In this document: positions 1 to 7,965 of the stretch, piece by piece
Layout of the letters: every line of letters starts with the position of its first letter
Position numbering within the stretch: the first letter of the stretch is position 1
Source of the DNA: Desulfobacterales bacterium
GTDB taxonomy: Bacteria; Desulfobacterota; Desulfobacteria; Desulfobacterales; BuS5
DNA length: 7,982 nt
Reading direction: 5' to 3'
NCBI GenBank assembly: GCA_020056865.1
Contig: JAGVGX010000255.1
Location: forward strand, 1-7,982
Translations under genes and position numbers: made by a program
Notes under the pieces: generated by a model
Told to the model about the DNA's origin: nothing
Database searches by the model: none
Seen by the model: only the letters and a program-made list of their open reading frames with translations

Positions 1-159
1 CGATATTTTTCGAGGTCTTTTTTATCAATAAAATTTGTTTTCTATAAATAAAACTAAATTAAATTTTAACCAAAATCGTAGGGTTGTGCAAAGGTCTCGT
101 CCGAACTCTAAAGAAAACAAACGAACCCAAACTTAAAAAAAAGAGGAAGTAAATAAAAA
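1..159. other. AT-rich leader upstream of metG, no gene seen
   Basis: This stretch is rich in A and T and carries no open frame that looks like a gene. It presumably holds the promoter and 5' leader of the metG transcript. Two weak sigma70-like pairs can be drawn: TTGTGC (84-89) with TCTAAA (107-112) at 17-base spacing, and TTGTTT (35-40) with TTAAAT (59-64) at 18-base spacing. Both deviate clearly from consensus, so neither is called. No T-box or other riboswitch architecture is recognisable. The only well-supported signal is the purine-rich ribosome binding site GAGGAAG at 143-149. Confidence 0.5.
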
Positions 160-1722
160 ATGCCTGAATCTTTTTATATTACCACACCGATTTATTATGT
201 AAATGCACTGCCTCATATCGGTCATGCATATACGACGATCAGTGCTGATGTTGCAAACAGGTTTAATTTTATGTGCGGGAAGGAAACGTTTTTTCTCACC
301 GGAACAGACGAGCATGGAGATAAAATTGAACGTGCAGCCATCAATGAACACCTGAGTGCAAGAGACTATGTTGACAAAATGAGTGGGCTTTTTAAAAATC
401 TATGGCCGGAGTTAACCATTCAATACGACTACTTTATTCGCACTACAGAGTGGTCTCATATTGATCTGGTGAAAAAGATATTGCAGCAAATTTATGATTC
501 CGGTGATATTTATTTTGATGAGTATGAAGGTCTTTACTGTTTTGGCTGTGAACGTTTTTACATAGAACGGGAGCTGGTTGATGGCAAGTGCCCTGATCAT
601 AACACCGAGCCGGAAGTCATCAAAGAATCAAACTATTTTTTCAAAATGAGCCGGTATCAGAACTGGTTGATTCAGCATATATCCGATCATCCTGATTTTA
701 TACGTCCTGAACGTTACAAAAATGAAGTATTGGCTTTTTTAAAGGAACCTTTGGAGGATCTGTGCATATCCCGCCCTAAAACGCGTCTTAGATGGGGCAT
801 TACGCTTCCTTTTGATGATAATTATGTTACGTATGTATGGTTTGATGCGCTTTTAAACTATATTTCAGCGTTGGGATATCCGGATGGCGATCTTTTTAAA
901 AAATTCTGGCCGTCAGCGCAGCATGTTATTGCGAAAGATATATTAAAGCCTCATGGTATTTACTGGCCGATCATGCTCAAAGCCGCAGGGATTGATGTGT
1001 ATAAACACGTGAATGTTCATGGGTACTGGAATATTAATCAAAGCAAGATGTCCAAAAGTCTTGGTAATGTTGTAGACCCGTTGTCTCTTAAAGATATTTA
1101 TGGCACGGATGCGCTAAGATTTTTTCTTATGCGAGATATGGTTTTTGGGCTGGATTCGAACTTTTCTGAAGAAGCGATGGTTCACCGTATTAATTCGGAT
1201 CTTGCAAATGATTTGGGCAATCTTTTTTCCAGAGTGTTTGCCATGGCGCACAAATATTTTTCCGGAATCATACCTGAAACGGATTTACAAGCTGGACCTA
1301 ATTTTAATTTAGACCTGCAACAAGAAGCCATGACGGCTGTAGAAGAATTCAAAAAGGCCATGGAAGGCTTTGCTTTTCACAAGGGACTTGAAGCTGTATG
1401 GAAATTTATCGGTCAAATGAACAGATATATCGACATTACATCACCATGGGAACTTGCGAAAAAAGATACATATAAAAAACAACTTGAAGTTGTCATTTAT
1501 AATTTACTTGAAGGCTTGAGAATAATATCAGCACTTATTTATCCGGTTATGCCCGATACAGCGGCAATCATGCAAAAGCATCTTGGATTTGATCCTGACA
1601 AGGTGTCAAAAAAAATGTTTTATTCCATGGATTCGCTTTCAAATTGGAAAGTATTAAAACCAGGGACACAGTTACTGAAAGCTGTCATGCTTTTTCCAAG
1701 AATTGATTTAAAAAACAAATGA
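160..1722 (+). CDS. metG: Methionyl-tRNA synthetase, short form without C-terminal dimerisation domain
   Basis: This is a cytoplasmic class I aminoacyl-tRNA synthetase of 520 residues that charges tRNA-Met with methionine using ATP, for both initiation and elongation. The Rossmann-fold catalytic domain opens with a conserved TTPIYYVNALPHIGH block, with the HIGH signature at residues 19-22. The second signature, KMSKS, is at 296-300. The connective-peptide zinc knuckle is Cys127, Cys130, Cys144 and His147, the single-knuckle CxxC...CxxH pattern of the Thermus-type enzyme. In the helical anticodon-binding domain, Asn354, Arg358 and Trp430 match the E. coli residues that read CAU (Asn391, Arg395, Trp461). 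The protein stops after this domain and lacks the Trbp111/EMAP-like OB-fold tail that makes E. coli MetG about 677 residues, so it may act as a monomer. The ATG at 160 is preceded by GAGGAAG at 143-149, spaced somewhat widely, and it places the catalytic block at the usual distance from the N-terminus. It is the first gene of a probable two-gene transcript. Confidence 0.97.
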   Translation: MPESFYITTPIYYVNALPHIGHAYTTISADVANRFNFMCGKETFFLTGTDEHGDKIERAAINEHLSARDYVDKMSGLFKNLWPELTIQYDYFIRTTEWSHIDLVKKILQQIYDSGDIYFDEYEGLYCFGCERFYIERELVDGKCPDHNTEPEVIKESNYFFKMSRYQNWLIQHISDHPDFIRPERYKNEVLAFLKEPLEDLCISRPKTRLRWGITLPFDDNYVTYVWFDALLNYISALGYPDGDLFKKFWPSAQHVIAKDILKPHGIYWPIMLKAAGIDVYKHVNVHGYWNINQSKMSKSLGNVVDPLSLKDIYGTDALRFFLMRDMVFGLDSNFSEEAMVHRINSDLANDLGNLFSRVFAMAHKYFSGIIPETDLQAGPNFNLDLQQEAMTAVEEFKKAMEGFAFHKGLEAVWKFIGQMNRYIDITSPWELAKKDTYKKQLEVVIYNLLEGLRIISALIYPVMPDTAAIMQKHLGFDPDKVSKKMFYSMDSLSNWKVLKPGTQLLKAVMLFPRIDLKNK

Positions 1723-1739
1723 AAATAAATATGTTGAAT

Positions 1740-1744
1740 CAGGA
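1740..1744 (+). promoter_or_regulatory. Ribosome binding site deciding the start of the GlmS-like gene
   Basis: The sequence CAGGA lies directly against a TTG codon at 1745, which leaves no spacer for that codon. It lies 9 bases before the ATG at 1754, a normal spacing. This favours initiation at 1754 over the longer TTG reading. Two further ATG codons (1757, 1760) follow in frame and cannot be excluded. Confidence 0.55.
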
Positions 1745-1753
1745 TTGGAACGA

Positions 1754-4700
1754 ATGATGATGATTAAAAAAATTGCTTTTTTTCTTAAATATACATGTGC
1801 GTTGATCCAAGACATTTTGTTTGCGGATGTCTATTTAGCCATAAGTGCTGCCAAGGTGATTAAACACAAACACAATCATTTGATAGTTTTTTTCCCATAC
1901 AATCCCAATCGTCTTTGCTGCGGACTTGCCGGAATTGTTTCATTTCACATAAAAAGAAACACTCAACAGTCCATTGACATTGATTTTTTTGATGGTACTC
2001 TTCAAAAAATTGAAGAAAACGGGCTTCTGACCTGCAAAAAAAACGGTTATGATTATGAATCGTTTTATCTTGGTGGAAATCAATTAATTGATGCGTTTTC
2101 AAGTCGTATCTGCTTACTCAAAACCGTTGATTTTTTTTATAACATTTTTATTAGCAGTGAAATAAGAAAGCACATGTCCGACATAACCCATCGGCTGCAA
2201 AGGGTTATCGATGTAGAAACAAAACTGTTATCTGATGTTTTGGGAAAACTTAAAACATCTGAAGTGGAAACAATCACGCATTGTATTGAAAAAATAAAAG
2301 ATATTTCATGGGCATTGTCGGCGGAAATATTAGGAAACATATTAAAAGTAGAACAATTGCATTCAGGCACCTACGGGTCTATTGATTTTCATTCTGTAGC
2401 TATTTTGCAACAGGCAAATGCCATACTAAACAGCATTGATTACCTTGAGGTAAGAGGCCGGGATTCAGCTGGGATTTCATTTATGTTTATTCTGGATAAA
2501 AATGAATATAATAATTTTATGGCAGAAATGGTTAACAATAACCTGGTTCATGAATTTAATCAACGTACGGATAAGGAGACGCTTGCTAACAGAGGAATAA
2601 GTCTGAATGAAATACCGGATTCATCCGGCAATATCAATACGACTGTAAATATTGCTTACAAAATTGCTGCGGAAATTGGGAGCCTGGGTGACAATACTTC
2701 TTTTTTGAGAAGCCAGATTAAAAACGATCCTGTTTTCCAGATACTTATAGATTTCCCATTTAAGTTCCATACAATTTCATCCCATACCAGATGGGCTTCA
2801 ATAGGAGCCATAACCGAACCCAACTGCCATCCTGTAGATAATAAAAAAGCCAGCGATTCATTACCTAAAAAAAGCATCATACACGTTTGTCTAAACGGTG
2901 ATATCGATAATTATCTTGATTTAAAGAATAAATTTAAAAAAGAAGGGATTATAATCCCGGAAAATATTTCAACAGATACAAAGGTAATTCCTCTTACCAT
3001 TGAGAAATATTTAAATAAAGGCAAAGATATTGTTGAAGCGTTCAGAATGGCTGTAAATGATTTCGAAGGTTCCCATGCTATTTCCATGCATACGGATCTT
3101 GCACCTGGAAAACTTTTTTTGGCCCAGAAAGGAAGTGGCCAGGCGATCTTTGTTGGTCTTGCTGAGGATATGTATATGACATCGTCTGAGATTTACGGAT
3201 TTGTTGAAGAAACCTCGGATTACCTTAAATTAGACGGTGAAAAGATTGTTAAAGGCAAAAAAGGAAAAACACAAGGGCAGATTTATATTTTAAACCAGGA
3301 CACAAGGGGAGGGGCAAAGGGTGTTGAGGCCATGTACTACGATGGCACTGTTGTTAAAATCAGCAAAAAAGATATTAAACATACAGAAATTAAATCAAGA
3401 GATATAGATAGACAAGGATTTGACCATTATTTTTTAAAAGAAATTTCAGAAGCACCTTGTTCTGTAGCAAAAACCCTTTTAAACCGATGGAAATTAAGAA
3501 CAGAACATCCCAGCCAGTATGTTTTGGCATTGGATGAAAAAACATTTCCGAACGACATAATAACCGCCCTGGCAGATGACAAAACAAACAAAAAACAAAT
3601 CAAAAGAGTTTTTTTTATTGGTCAGGGCACTGCAGGTGTTGCAGCCATCGTATGTTCGGATATTTTGAAATATTATATGAATGACCCATTTTTTTATTCC
3701 TGTGCGCTTAAAGCTTCAGAATTCAGTGGGTTTTCTCTTAACAGCTTTGATACATCAGACAGCATGGAAGATTCTCTTGTTATTGCCATAAGTCAGTCTG
3801 GTACAACAACAGACACCAACCGGGCAGTAGATATGGTAAGAAAACGCGGGGCACATACCATTGCCATTGTAAATCGAAGAGATTCTGATCTTTCATTTAA
3901 AGCAGACGGTGTTATGTATACCAGTACAGGTCGTGATATTGAAATGTCTGTTGCTTCAACAAAAGCTTTTTATTCGCAAATTGTTGCCGGCGCTATGTTG
4001 AGCCTTAAAATAGCAGTTTTAAAGGGAAGAAGAAACAGCAAGTTTGAAAGTCAGGAAATAAAAAGGCTTCTTGAAATTCCAGAACATATGAAAAAAATTC
4101 TGGATATGAAAAAAGAAATCGAAACGTGTGCCAAAAAACTGGCTTTAACGAAAACATACTGGGCTGTTGTAGGAAGTGGTCACAACAAAGCTGCCGCAGA
4201 TGAAATCAGGATCAAGCTGAGTGAATTGTGCTACAAAACCATATCATCGGATTATATTGAAGATAAAAAACATATTGATCTTTCTGCAGAACCTCTTATC
4301 ATTGTTTGCGCTGCAGGGTCGAGGCCGGAAATCATGGAAGATATTGTCAAGGATACGGCTATTTTTCATGCGCACAAGGCTGAGCCAATCGTCATAGCAA
4401 ACGAAGGGGAAAATCGATTTGATCCATATGCTGAACATGTTTTTCGCGTACCTGTTGTAAACGAACATCTTGCCCCTGTTTTAAATACCCTGGTAGGTCA
4501 TATATGGGGATATTATGCTGCCCTTTCAATTAATGACGGTTCTCGGTTTTTATATAAATTCCGGGAAGATATTGAGCATACCATAGAAGATTATGAACAC
4601 AAAGGCTATACGATTTATGACATCATTCTCGAGGAATCATTCAAAGAAAAACTGGCACGGTTTTCAAGAGAATTCAGAATAAAAAAGAAAGAAGACGGAT

Positions 4701-5521
4701 TTCTGGTAACTGATACCACTACGGATTTAATCCTGATCCTTAAATATCTTTTAGGTAAACTCCCTGTATCTGATTTTGAAATCGATTTTGGTCAAAAGGG
4801 AACTGCGCTAAACATGTTGAATTTTTTGTTTAGCACTCTGGGCAAGTTAATAAGCCTTATAGCCCGACCTGTTGATGCAATCAAGCATCAGGCAAAAACC
4901 GTCACGGTAGGAACAAGCCGAAAGATAGTTGAAACCATAAGGGGTTATCTTTTTGATGTGCTGGAGACGTATCATGTTCAAATCTCACAGATTTCAACCA
5001 GAAATATTCTGGTTTTGAAAAATTTACAGGAAATTGTTTTACGCATCAACGGGGCCATCTTATACAAAATTTCCGGGCTCAATATTTTAGGCGAACCTAC
5101 AAGTGAAACAACCATTAAGGTGATAAAAAAAGACGGTGTATTGGCATCTATCCCATCGCGTGTAGAAAAAGACTTTATTCTTAAGGGAAGTAAAAAAATT
5201 ATTGTCCAGCAAGGGAATATATATGTTGGCATGGGGCGAAAAGATGACCGGAGTTTTATGGTAATCCCTGTTTTTTCAGCATCCTCAGATGAAACAAGTA
5301 TGATAAAATATTTGCTTTTGTTGAACATATCCTTCAAAGAGGATGTTTCTCTTCAAGCTAAAATAAAAGCCCTTGGCGGCAAGTTCGACCATATTAAAAA
5401 TATTGTTATGGAAAACAATATACAATGGGATGACGCATACCTTGAACTTGTAGAAATGCGAAGACTTTTCGGAAAATCTGCTGAAAAAATAGGAGAATCG
5501 ATTGTCGCAAGCCTGAATTAA
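1754..5521 (+). CDS. Giant GlmS-like protein: split glutaminase, double SIS domain, unknown C-terminal extension
   Basis: This 1255-residue protein is built on the plan of glutamine:fructose-6-phosphate amidotransferase (GlmS, about 610 residues), which makes glucosamine-6-phosphate for cell-wall and lipopolysaccharide amino sugars. Residue numbers use the ATG at 1754. The glutaminase (Ntn-hydrolase) signatures are CCGLAGIVSF with Cys55/Cys56, RGRDSAG (234-240), HTRW (344-347), the oxyanion-hole NG (381-382) and Asp408. These correspond to E. coli Cys1, Arg26, Arg73/Trp74, Asn98/Gly99 and Asp123. A linker with HYFLKEI (558-564) leads into SIS domain 1 (about 618-760), with phosphate-binding SQSGTT (680-685) and STKAF (735-739). 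SIS domain 2 (about 800-930) has Lys821, Glu824 and His840, matching E. coli Lys485, Glu488 and His504 with the same 16-residue Glu-His spacing. RFLYK (931-935) resembles the E. coli RNLAK tail with Lys603. Odd points are the internal nucleophile, about 170 inserted residues between Cys56 and RGRDSAG, another insertion before HTRW, and about 315 unrecognised residues after 940. It starts 31 bases after metG. Membership of the GlmS-like family is firm. Whether it is the cell's GlmS or uses another sugar is unknown, so no symbol is given. Confidence 0.85.
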   Translation: MMMIKKIAFFLKYTCALIQDILFADVYLAISAAKVIKHKHNHLIVFFPYNPNRLCCGLAGIVSFHIKRNTQQSIDIDFFDGTLQKIEENGLLTCKKNGYDYESFYLGGNQLIDAFSSRICLLKTVDFFYNIFISSEIRKHMSDITHRLQRVIDVETKLLSDVLGKLKTSEVETITHCIEKIKDISWALSAEILGNILKVEQLHSGTYGSIDFHSVAILQQANAILNSIDYLEVRGRDSAGISFMFILDKNEYNNFMAEMVNNNLVHEFNQRTDKETLANRGISLNEIPDSSGNINTTVNIAYKIAAEIGSLGDNTSFLRSQIKNDPVFQILIDFPFKFHTISSHTRWASIGAITEPNCHPVDNKKASDSLPKKSIIHVCLNGDIDNYLDLKNKFKKEGIIIPENISTDTKVIPLTIEKYLNKGKDIVEAFRMAVNDFEGSHAISMHTDLAPGKLFLAQKGSGQAIFVGLAEDMYMTSSEIYGFVEETSDYLKLDGEKIVKGKKGKTQGQIYILNQDTRGGAKGVEAMYYDGTVVKISKKDIKHTEIKSRDIDRQGFDHYFLKEISEAPCSVAKTLLNRWKLRTEHPSQYVLALDEKTFPNDIITALADDKTNKKQIKRVFFIGQGTAGVAAIVCSDILKYYMNDPFFYSCALKASEFSGFSLNSFDTSDSMEDSLVIAISQSGTTTDTNRAVDMVRKRGAHTIAIVNRRDSDLSFKADGVMYTSTGRDIEMSVASTKAFYSQIVAGAMLSLKIAVLKGRRNSKFESQEIKRLLEIPEHMKKILDMKKEIETCAKKLALTKTYWAVVGSGHNKAAADEIRIKLSELCYKTISSDYIEDKKHIDLSAEPLIIVCAAGSRPEIMEDIVKDTAIFHAHKAEPIVIANEGENRFDPYAEHVFRVPVVNEHLAPVLNTLVGHIWGYYAALSINDGSRFLYKFREDIEHTIEDYEHKGYTIYDIILEESFKEKLARFSREFRIKKKEDGFLVTDTTTDLILILKYLLGKLPVSDFEIDFGQKGTALNMLNFLFSTLGKLISLIARPVDAIKHQAKTVTVGTSRKIVETIRGYLFDVLETYHVQISQISTRNILVLKNLQEIVLRINGAILYKISGLNILGEPTSETTIKVIKKDGVLASIPSRVEKDFILKGSKKIIVQQGNIYVGMGRKDDRSFMVIPVFSASSDETSMIKYLLLLNISFKEDVSLQAKIKALGGKFDHIKNIVMENNIQWDDAYLELVEMRRLFGKSAEKIGESIVASLN
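5518..5521. other. Convergent stop codons overlapping in TTAA
   Basis: The GlmS-like gene ends with TAA at 5519-5521 (+). hdrA ends with TAA on the minus strand at 5518-5520. The palindromic TTAA therefore serves both genes, with a 4-base overlap and no intergenic space. No GC-rich hairpin with a T-run is visible around the junction, so any termination signal must lie inside the opposing coding sequence or depend on Rho. Confidence 0.9.
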
Positions 5522-7959
5522 ACAGCGTATTTGCTCTGCTTCTTTAACATTTTTACGGTTGCCTTTATCTCTTCTTCAGAAACGTCTTGTCTGAGTTGTT
5601 CCATGCGGTTCATTACCTCGGCGAATCGGATGCCTTCTGCAGCACTGATCCATTCAAGCTGAAGACGGTTGGGATTTATGCCAATTTTTTCCATCTTTTT
5701 TTTAACCTTATGTATTCTTTTTTCAGTCCAGTGGTTGGCATCAATATAATGGCAGTCTCCGAAATGACAACCGCTGACAAGAATAACAGGAGCTCCTTTT
5801 TTAAACGCATGCCATAAAAATTCTTCATCCACGCGACCCGAGCACATGGTTTTTATAATACGGGTAGTTGGTGGGTATTGAATCCTTGCAACCCCTGCAT
5901 AATCCGCTCCTGCATAAGAACACCAGTTGCAGGCAAAGACCAGAATTTTTTCTTCCGGGTCATCTTCCAGCATCTCATCTATTTGGCAGGTAATCTGATG
6001 ATCTGTAAAGTGGTTCATTATTATGGCGTCAAAAGGACATTCAGCTGCGCATGTGCCGCAACCTGCACATGATGCCGTGTTGACAACCGCAGCTGTTTTT
6101 TTCTTTACATTCACCGAAATTGCATTGTACGGGCAAACTTCAGCGCACTTGCCGCAGGATTTGCACCTTTCATCAATAATTTCAGACGTTATAGGTTCGG
6201 ATGTAATCTCACCTTTATGCATCAGGCGAATTGCCCTTGCAGCAGCAGCAGATGCTTGTGTAACACTTTCTTTAATGTCTTTTGGGCTTTCAGCGCATCC
6301 TGCATAAAAAACGCCTCGGGTTGCCGCATCCACGGGTTCGAGTTTCGGGTGAGCTTCAAGGAAAAACCCATCGGAAGTTAACTGCAGCCCCAGCATCTCC
6401 TGAATTTTTTGAGTACTTTTTGCAGGTTTTACACCCAGTGCCAATACGAGCATGTCCAGATTATGAAATTCAATCTTACTTGAGGCCGTATTTTCAACAG
6501 CAACCTGAAGACTTTTGTCTTTATGTTCTCTTACGGTTCCTGGCAACCCTCTTACATAGTTCACTCCCATTTTCCGACTTCTCGTATATAAATCTTCACA
6601 TCCTTTTCCAAATGCCCGGATATCAATATAAAATACCTTTATATCGATATCCGGGTAATGTTCCTTGAGCACAAGGGTGCTTTTTATTGTGTTCATACAG
6701 CATATATTGGAGCAGTATGTGTTTCCTTTTTTGGATGATCTGGAGCCGACACACTGAATAAAACCAACTGAAGAGGGAATTTTTCTGTCAGTAGGTCGGA
6801 TCAGCTCTCCTTTTGAAGGGCCGCCGGCATTTACCATCCTTTCAAATTCAATGCTTGTCAGCACATTATCAAACCTTGTGTAACCATATTCATCAAGCTC
6901 TCTGGGGTTGTAAGGCTCTATGCCGGTTGCCACAATGATAGACCCAACGCTCTCAAGGATGTGCTCATCCGACATATGGAAGTTGATACATTTTTTGTTA
7001 CATGCATCCAGACACTTTGCGCAAATGGAAGGGTTATTGCCCAGACATTCGTTTATATTGATCACATAGGAAGAGGGGACAGCCTGTGGAAAGGGTGAGT
7101 ATATGGCCTTTCGAGAAGAAAGGCCAAGATCAAATTCGTTGGGACGAACAACAGGGCATACTGCAGAACAGTCTCCGCATGCCGTGCACTCTTTATCTAT
7201 AACATAGCGGGCTTTTTTTAATACCTTAACTTCAAAATTACCAACATATCCTTTAACATCTACTACTTCACTCATGGTATGAAGCGTTATTTTCGGATGT
7301 CGACCGACATCCGTCATTTTTGGTCCGAGAATTCAGATGGAACAGTCCATGGTAGGAAATGTTTTATCAAGTTGCGCCATTGTCCCGCCAATGGATGGAT
7401 TTTTTTCCACCAGAACGACGTCATACCCGTTATCCGCAAGATCTAATGCGGCCTGAATGCCGGCAACACCACCGCCGATGATCAATGATCGCTTGGTAAG
7501 CGGAAGTGTTTCTTCGAAAAGCGGCCAGAGAGCTCTTACTCTTGATACAGACATTTTGACAAGATCGAATGCTTTGTTGGTTGCGGCATCCTTTTCATTC
7601 ATATGTACCCAGCTGCATTGCTCCCGAAGATTTGACATTTCCATAAGATAAGGGTTTAAACCTGCGGAAATCATCAGTTGCCGGAATGTTTTTTCATGGA
7701 GTCTTGGAGAACATGAGGCAATGACAACCCGATTCAGCCCGTGTTCAATGATAGCATCTTTTATTTCTTTTTGACCCGGTTCAGAGCAGGCGTAAACAAT
7801 ATCTGTAGCCACAACAACATTATCCAGCGCTGATGCAGCTTCAGCCACTTTCAAACAGTTTACTGTTTGTGCTATATTAAGACCACAATGGCAGACAAAA
7901 ACACCTATCTGAGGTGGTGGCTCCGTATGGATTGCTGTTGTCATACTGTTATTTCCCAT
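5518..7959 (-). CDS. hdrA: Selenocysteine-containing HdrA fused to MvhD (heterodisulfide reductase-type iron-sulfur flavoprotein), UGA at 7333-7335 read as Sec
   Basis: HdrA is the FAD- and iron-sulfur-binding subunit of heterodisulfide reductase complexes and is thought to be the flavin bifurcation site that couples an electron donor to ferredoxin. Read through UGA, the protein has 813 residues with Sec209. The N-terminal domain has VCHCG (Cys23, Cys25), Cys58, SCSPRLHE (Cys83) and REQCSW (Cys115). The FAD fold follows with GGGVAG (162-167) and an acidic Glu185. Next is PTMDCSI-Sec-ILGPKM, where Cys homologues have DCSxCIL(G/T)PKM. An inserted ferredoxin uses Cys258/261/264/268, then Cys305/313/316/320. 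Cys403/416/420/421 matches the CxxxxxxxxxxxxCxxxCC cluster of methanogen HdrA. C-terminal ferredoxin motifs are Cys599/602/605/609 and Cys631/634/637/641. From about 670 an MvhD domain (FACNWCSYAGAD, MCSGRVD, SGCHFGDCHY) provides a [2Fe-2S] site that normally receives electrons from a hydrogenase or formate dehydrogenase. HdrA alone is about 650 residues, so the extra length is the fusion. The ATG at 7959 has AAGGA six bases upstream. An in-frame GTG at 7974 overlaps that signal and is disfavoured. QmoB is related but lacks the DCSxC block. Confidence 0.9.
7294..7313 (-). promoter_or_regulatory. Bacterial SECIS element in hdrA mRNA
   Basis: On the hdrA sense strand, CGGATGTC pairs perfectly with GACATCCG around a four-base GGTC loop, giving an 8-bp stem. 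It starts 19 bases after the UGA codon, and the loop begins 28 bases after it. Bacterial SECIS hairpins lie just downstream of the Sec codon inside the coding sequence, and SelB recognises the apical loop. GGUC is the apical loop of the E. coli fdhF SECIS. GGUC appears only on the hdrA strand, the complement reading GACC, which fits the direction. Unlike fdhF there is no bulged U in the upper stem, and the spacing to UGA is longer. The hairpin encodes the conserved TDVGRHP residues, so it satisfies RNA and protein constraints together. Folding was judged by eye. Confidence 0.8.
7333..7335 (-). other. In-frame UGA read as selenocysteine (Sec209 of HdrA)
   Basis: The minus-strand codons run ATG GAC TGT TCC ATC TGA ATT CTC GGA CCA AAA ATG, and the same frame is open on both sides. 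The UGA falls at the second cysteine of the CxxC motif that follows the first FAD-binding segment in HdrA proteins. That site is a known Cys/Sec exchange position in the family, and HdrA is an established selenoprotein in methanogens and some sulfate reducers. No frame change or lost residue is needed to join the two halves. Insertion would need SelA, SelB, SelC and SelD encoded elsewhere in the genome. Confidence 0.88.
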
Positions 7960-7965
7960 CTTGTT

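Noticed and set aside
35..112. Sigma70 promoter for metG
   Set aside because: The candidate hexamer pairs match the consensus poorly in a very AT-rich stretch where chance matches are common.
1745..1753. TTG at 1745 as start of the GlmS-like gene
   Set aside because: The CAGGA ribosome binding site abuts it with no spacer, whereas the ATG at 1754 has a 9-base spacer.
2035..3616. Runs of eight A or T (for example 2036-2043, 2131-2138, 3609-3616) as phase-variation or slippage sites
   Set aside because: Such runs are expected in an AT-rich gene coding many Lys and Phe residues. The frame is intact across all of them and no alternative frame product is suggested.
5878..6668. Overlapping forward-strand open frames opposite hdrA
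   Set aside because: They are antisense shadows of hdrA with no ribosome binding sites and no recognisable protein features.
5518..7317. Separate gene starting at the ATG at 7317
   Set aside because: It would lack the first half of the FAD domain, has only a weak GGA upstream, and its first residues (MTDVGRHP) are an internal conserved block of HdrA.
7333..7335. hdrA as a pseudogene with a nonsense mutation
   Set aside because: The UGA sits exactly at a conserved Cys/Sec position, a SECIS-like hairpin follows, and both halves keep all motifs. A random nonsense mutation would not be expected to show these together.
5518..7959. Identification as QmoB of the sulfate-reduction Qmo complex
   Set aside because: QmoB also joins HdrA-like and MvhD-like parts, but this protein has the full HdrA N-terminal domain and the DCSxC-ILGPKM block typical of HdrA proper.
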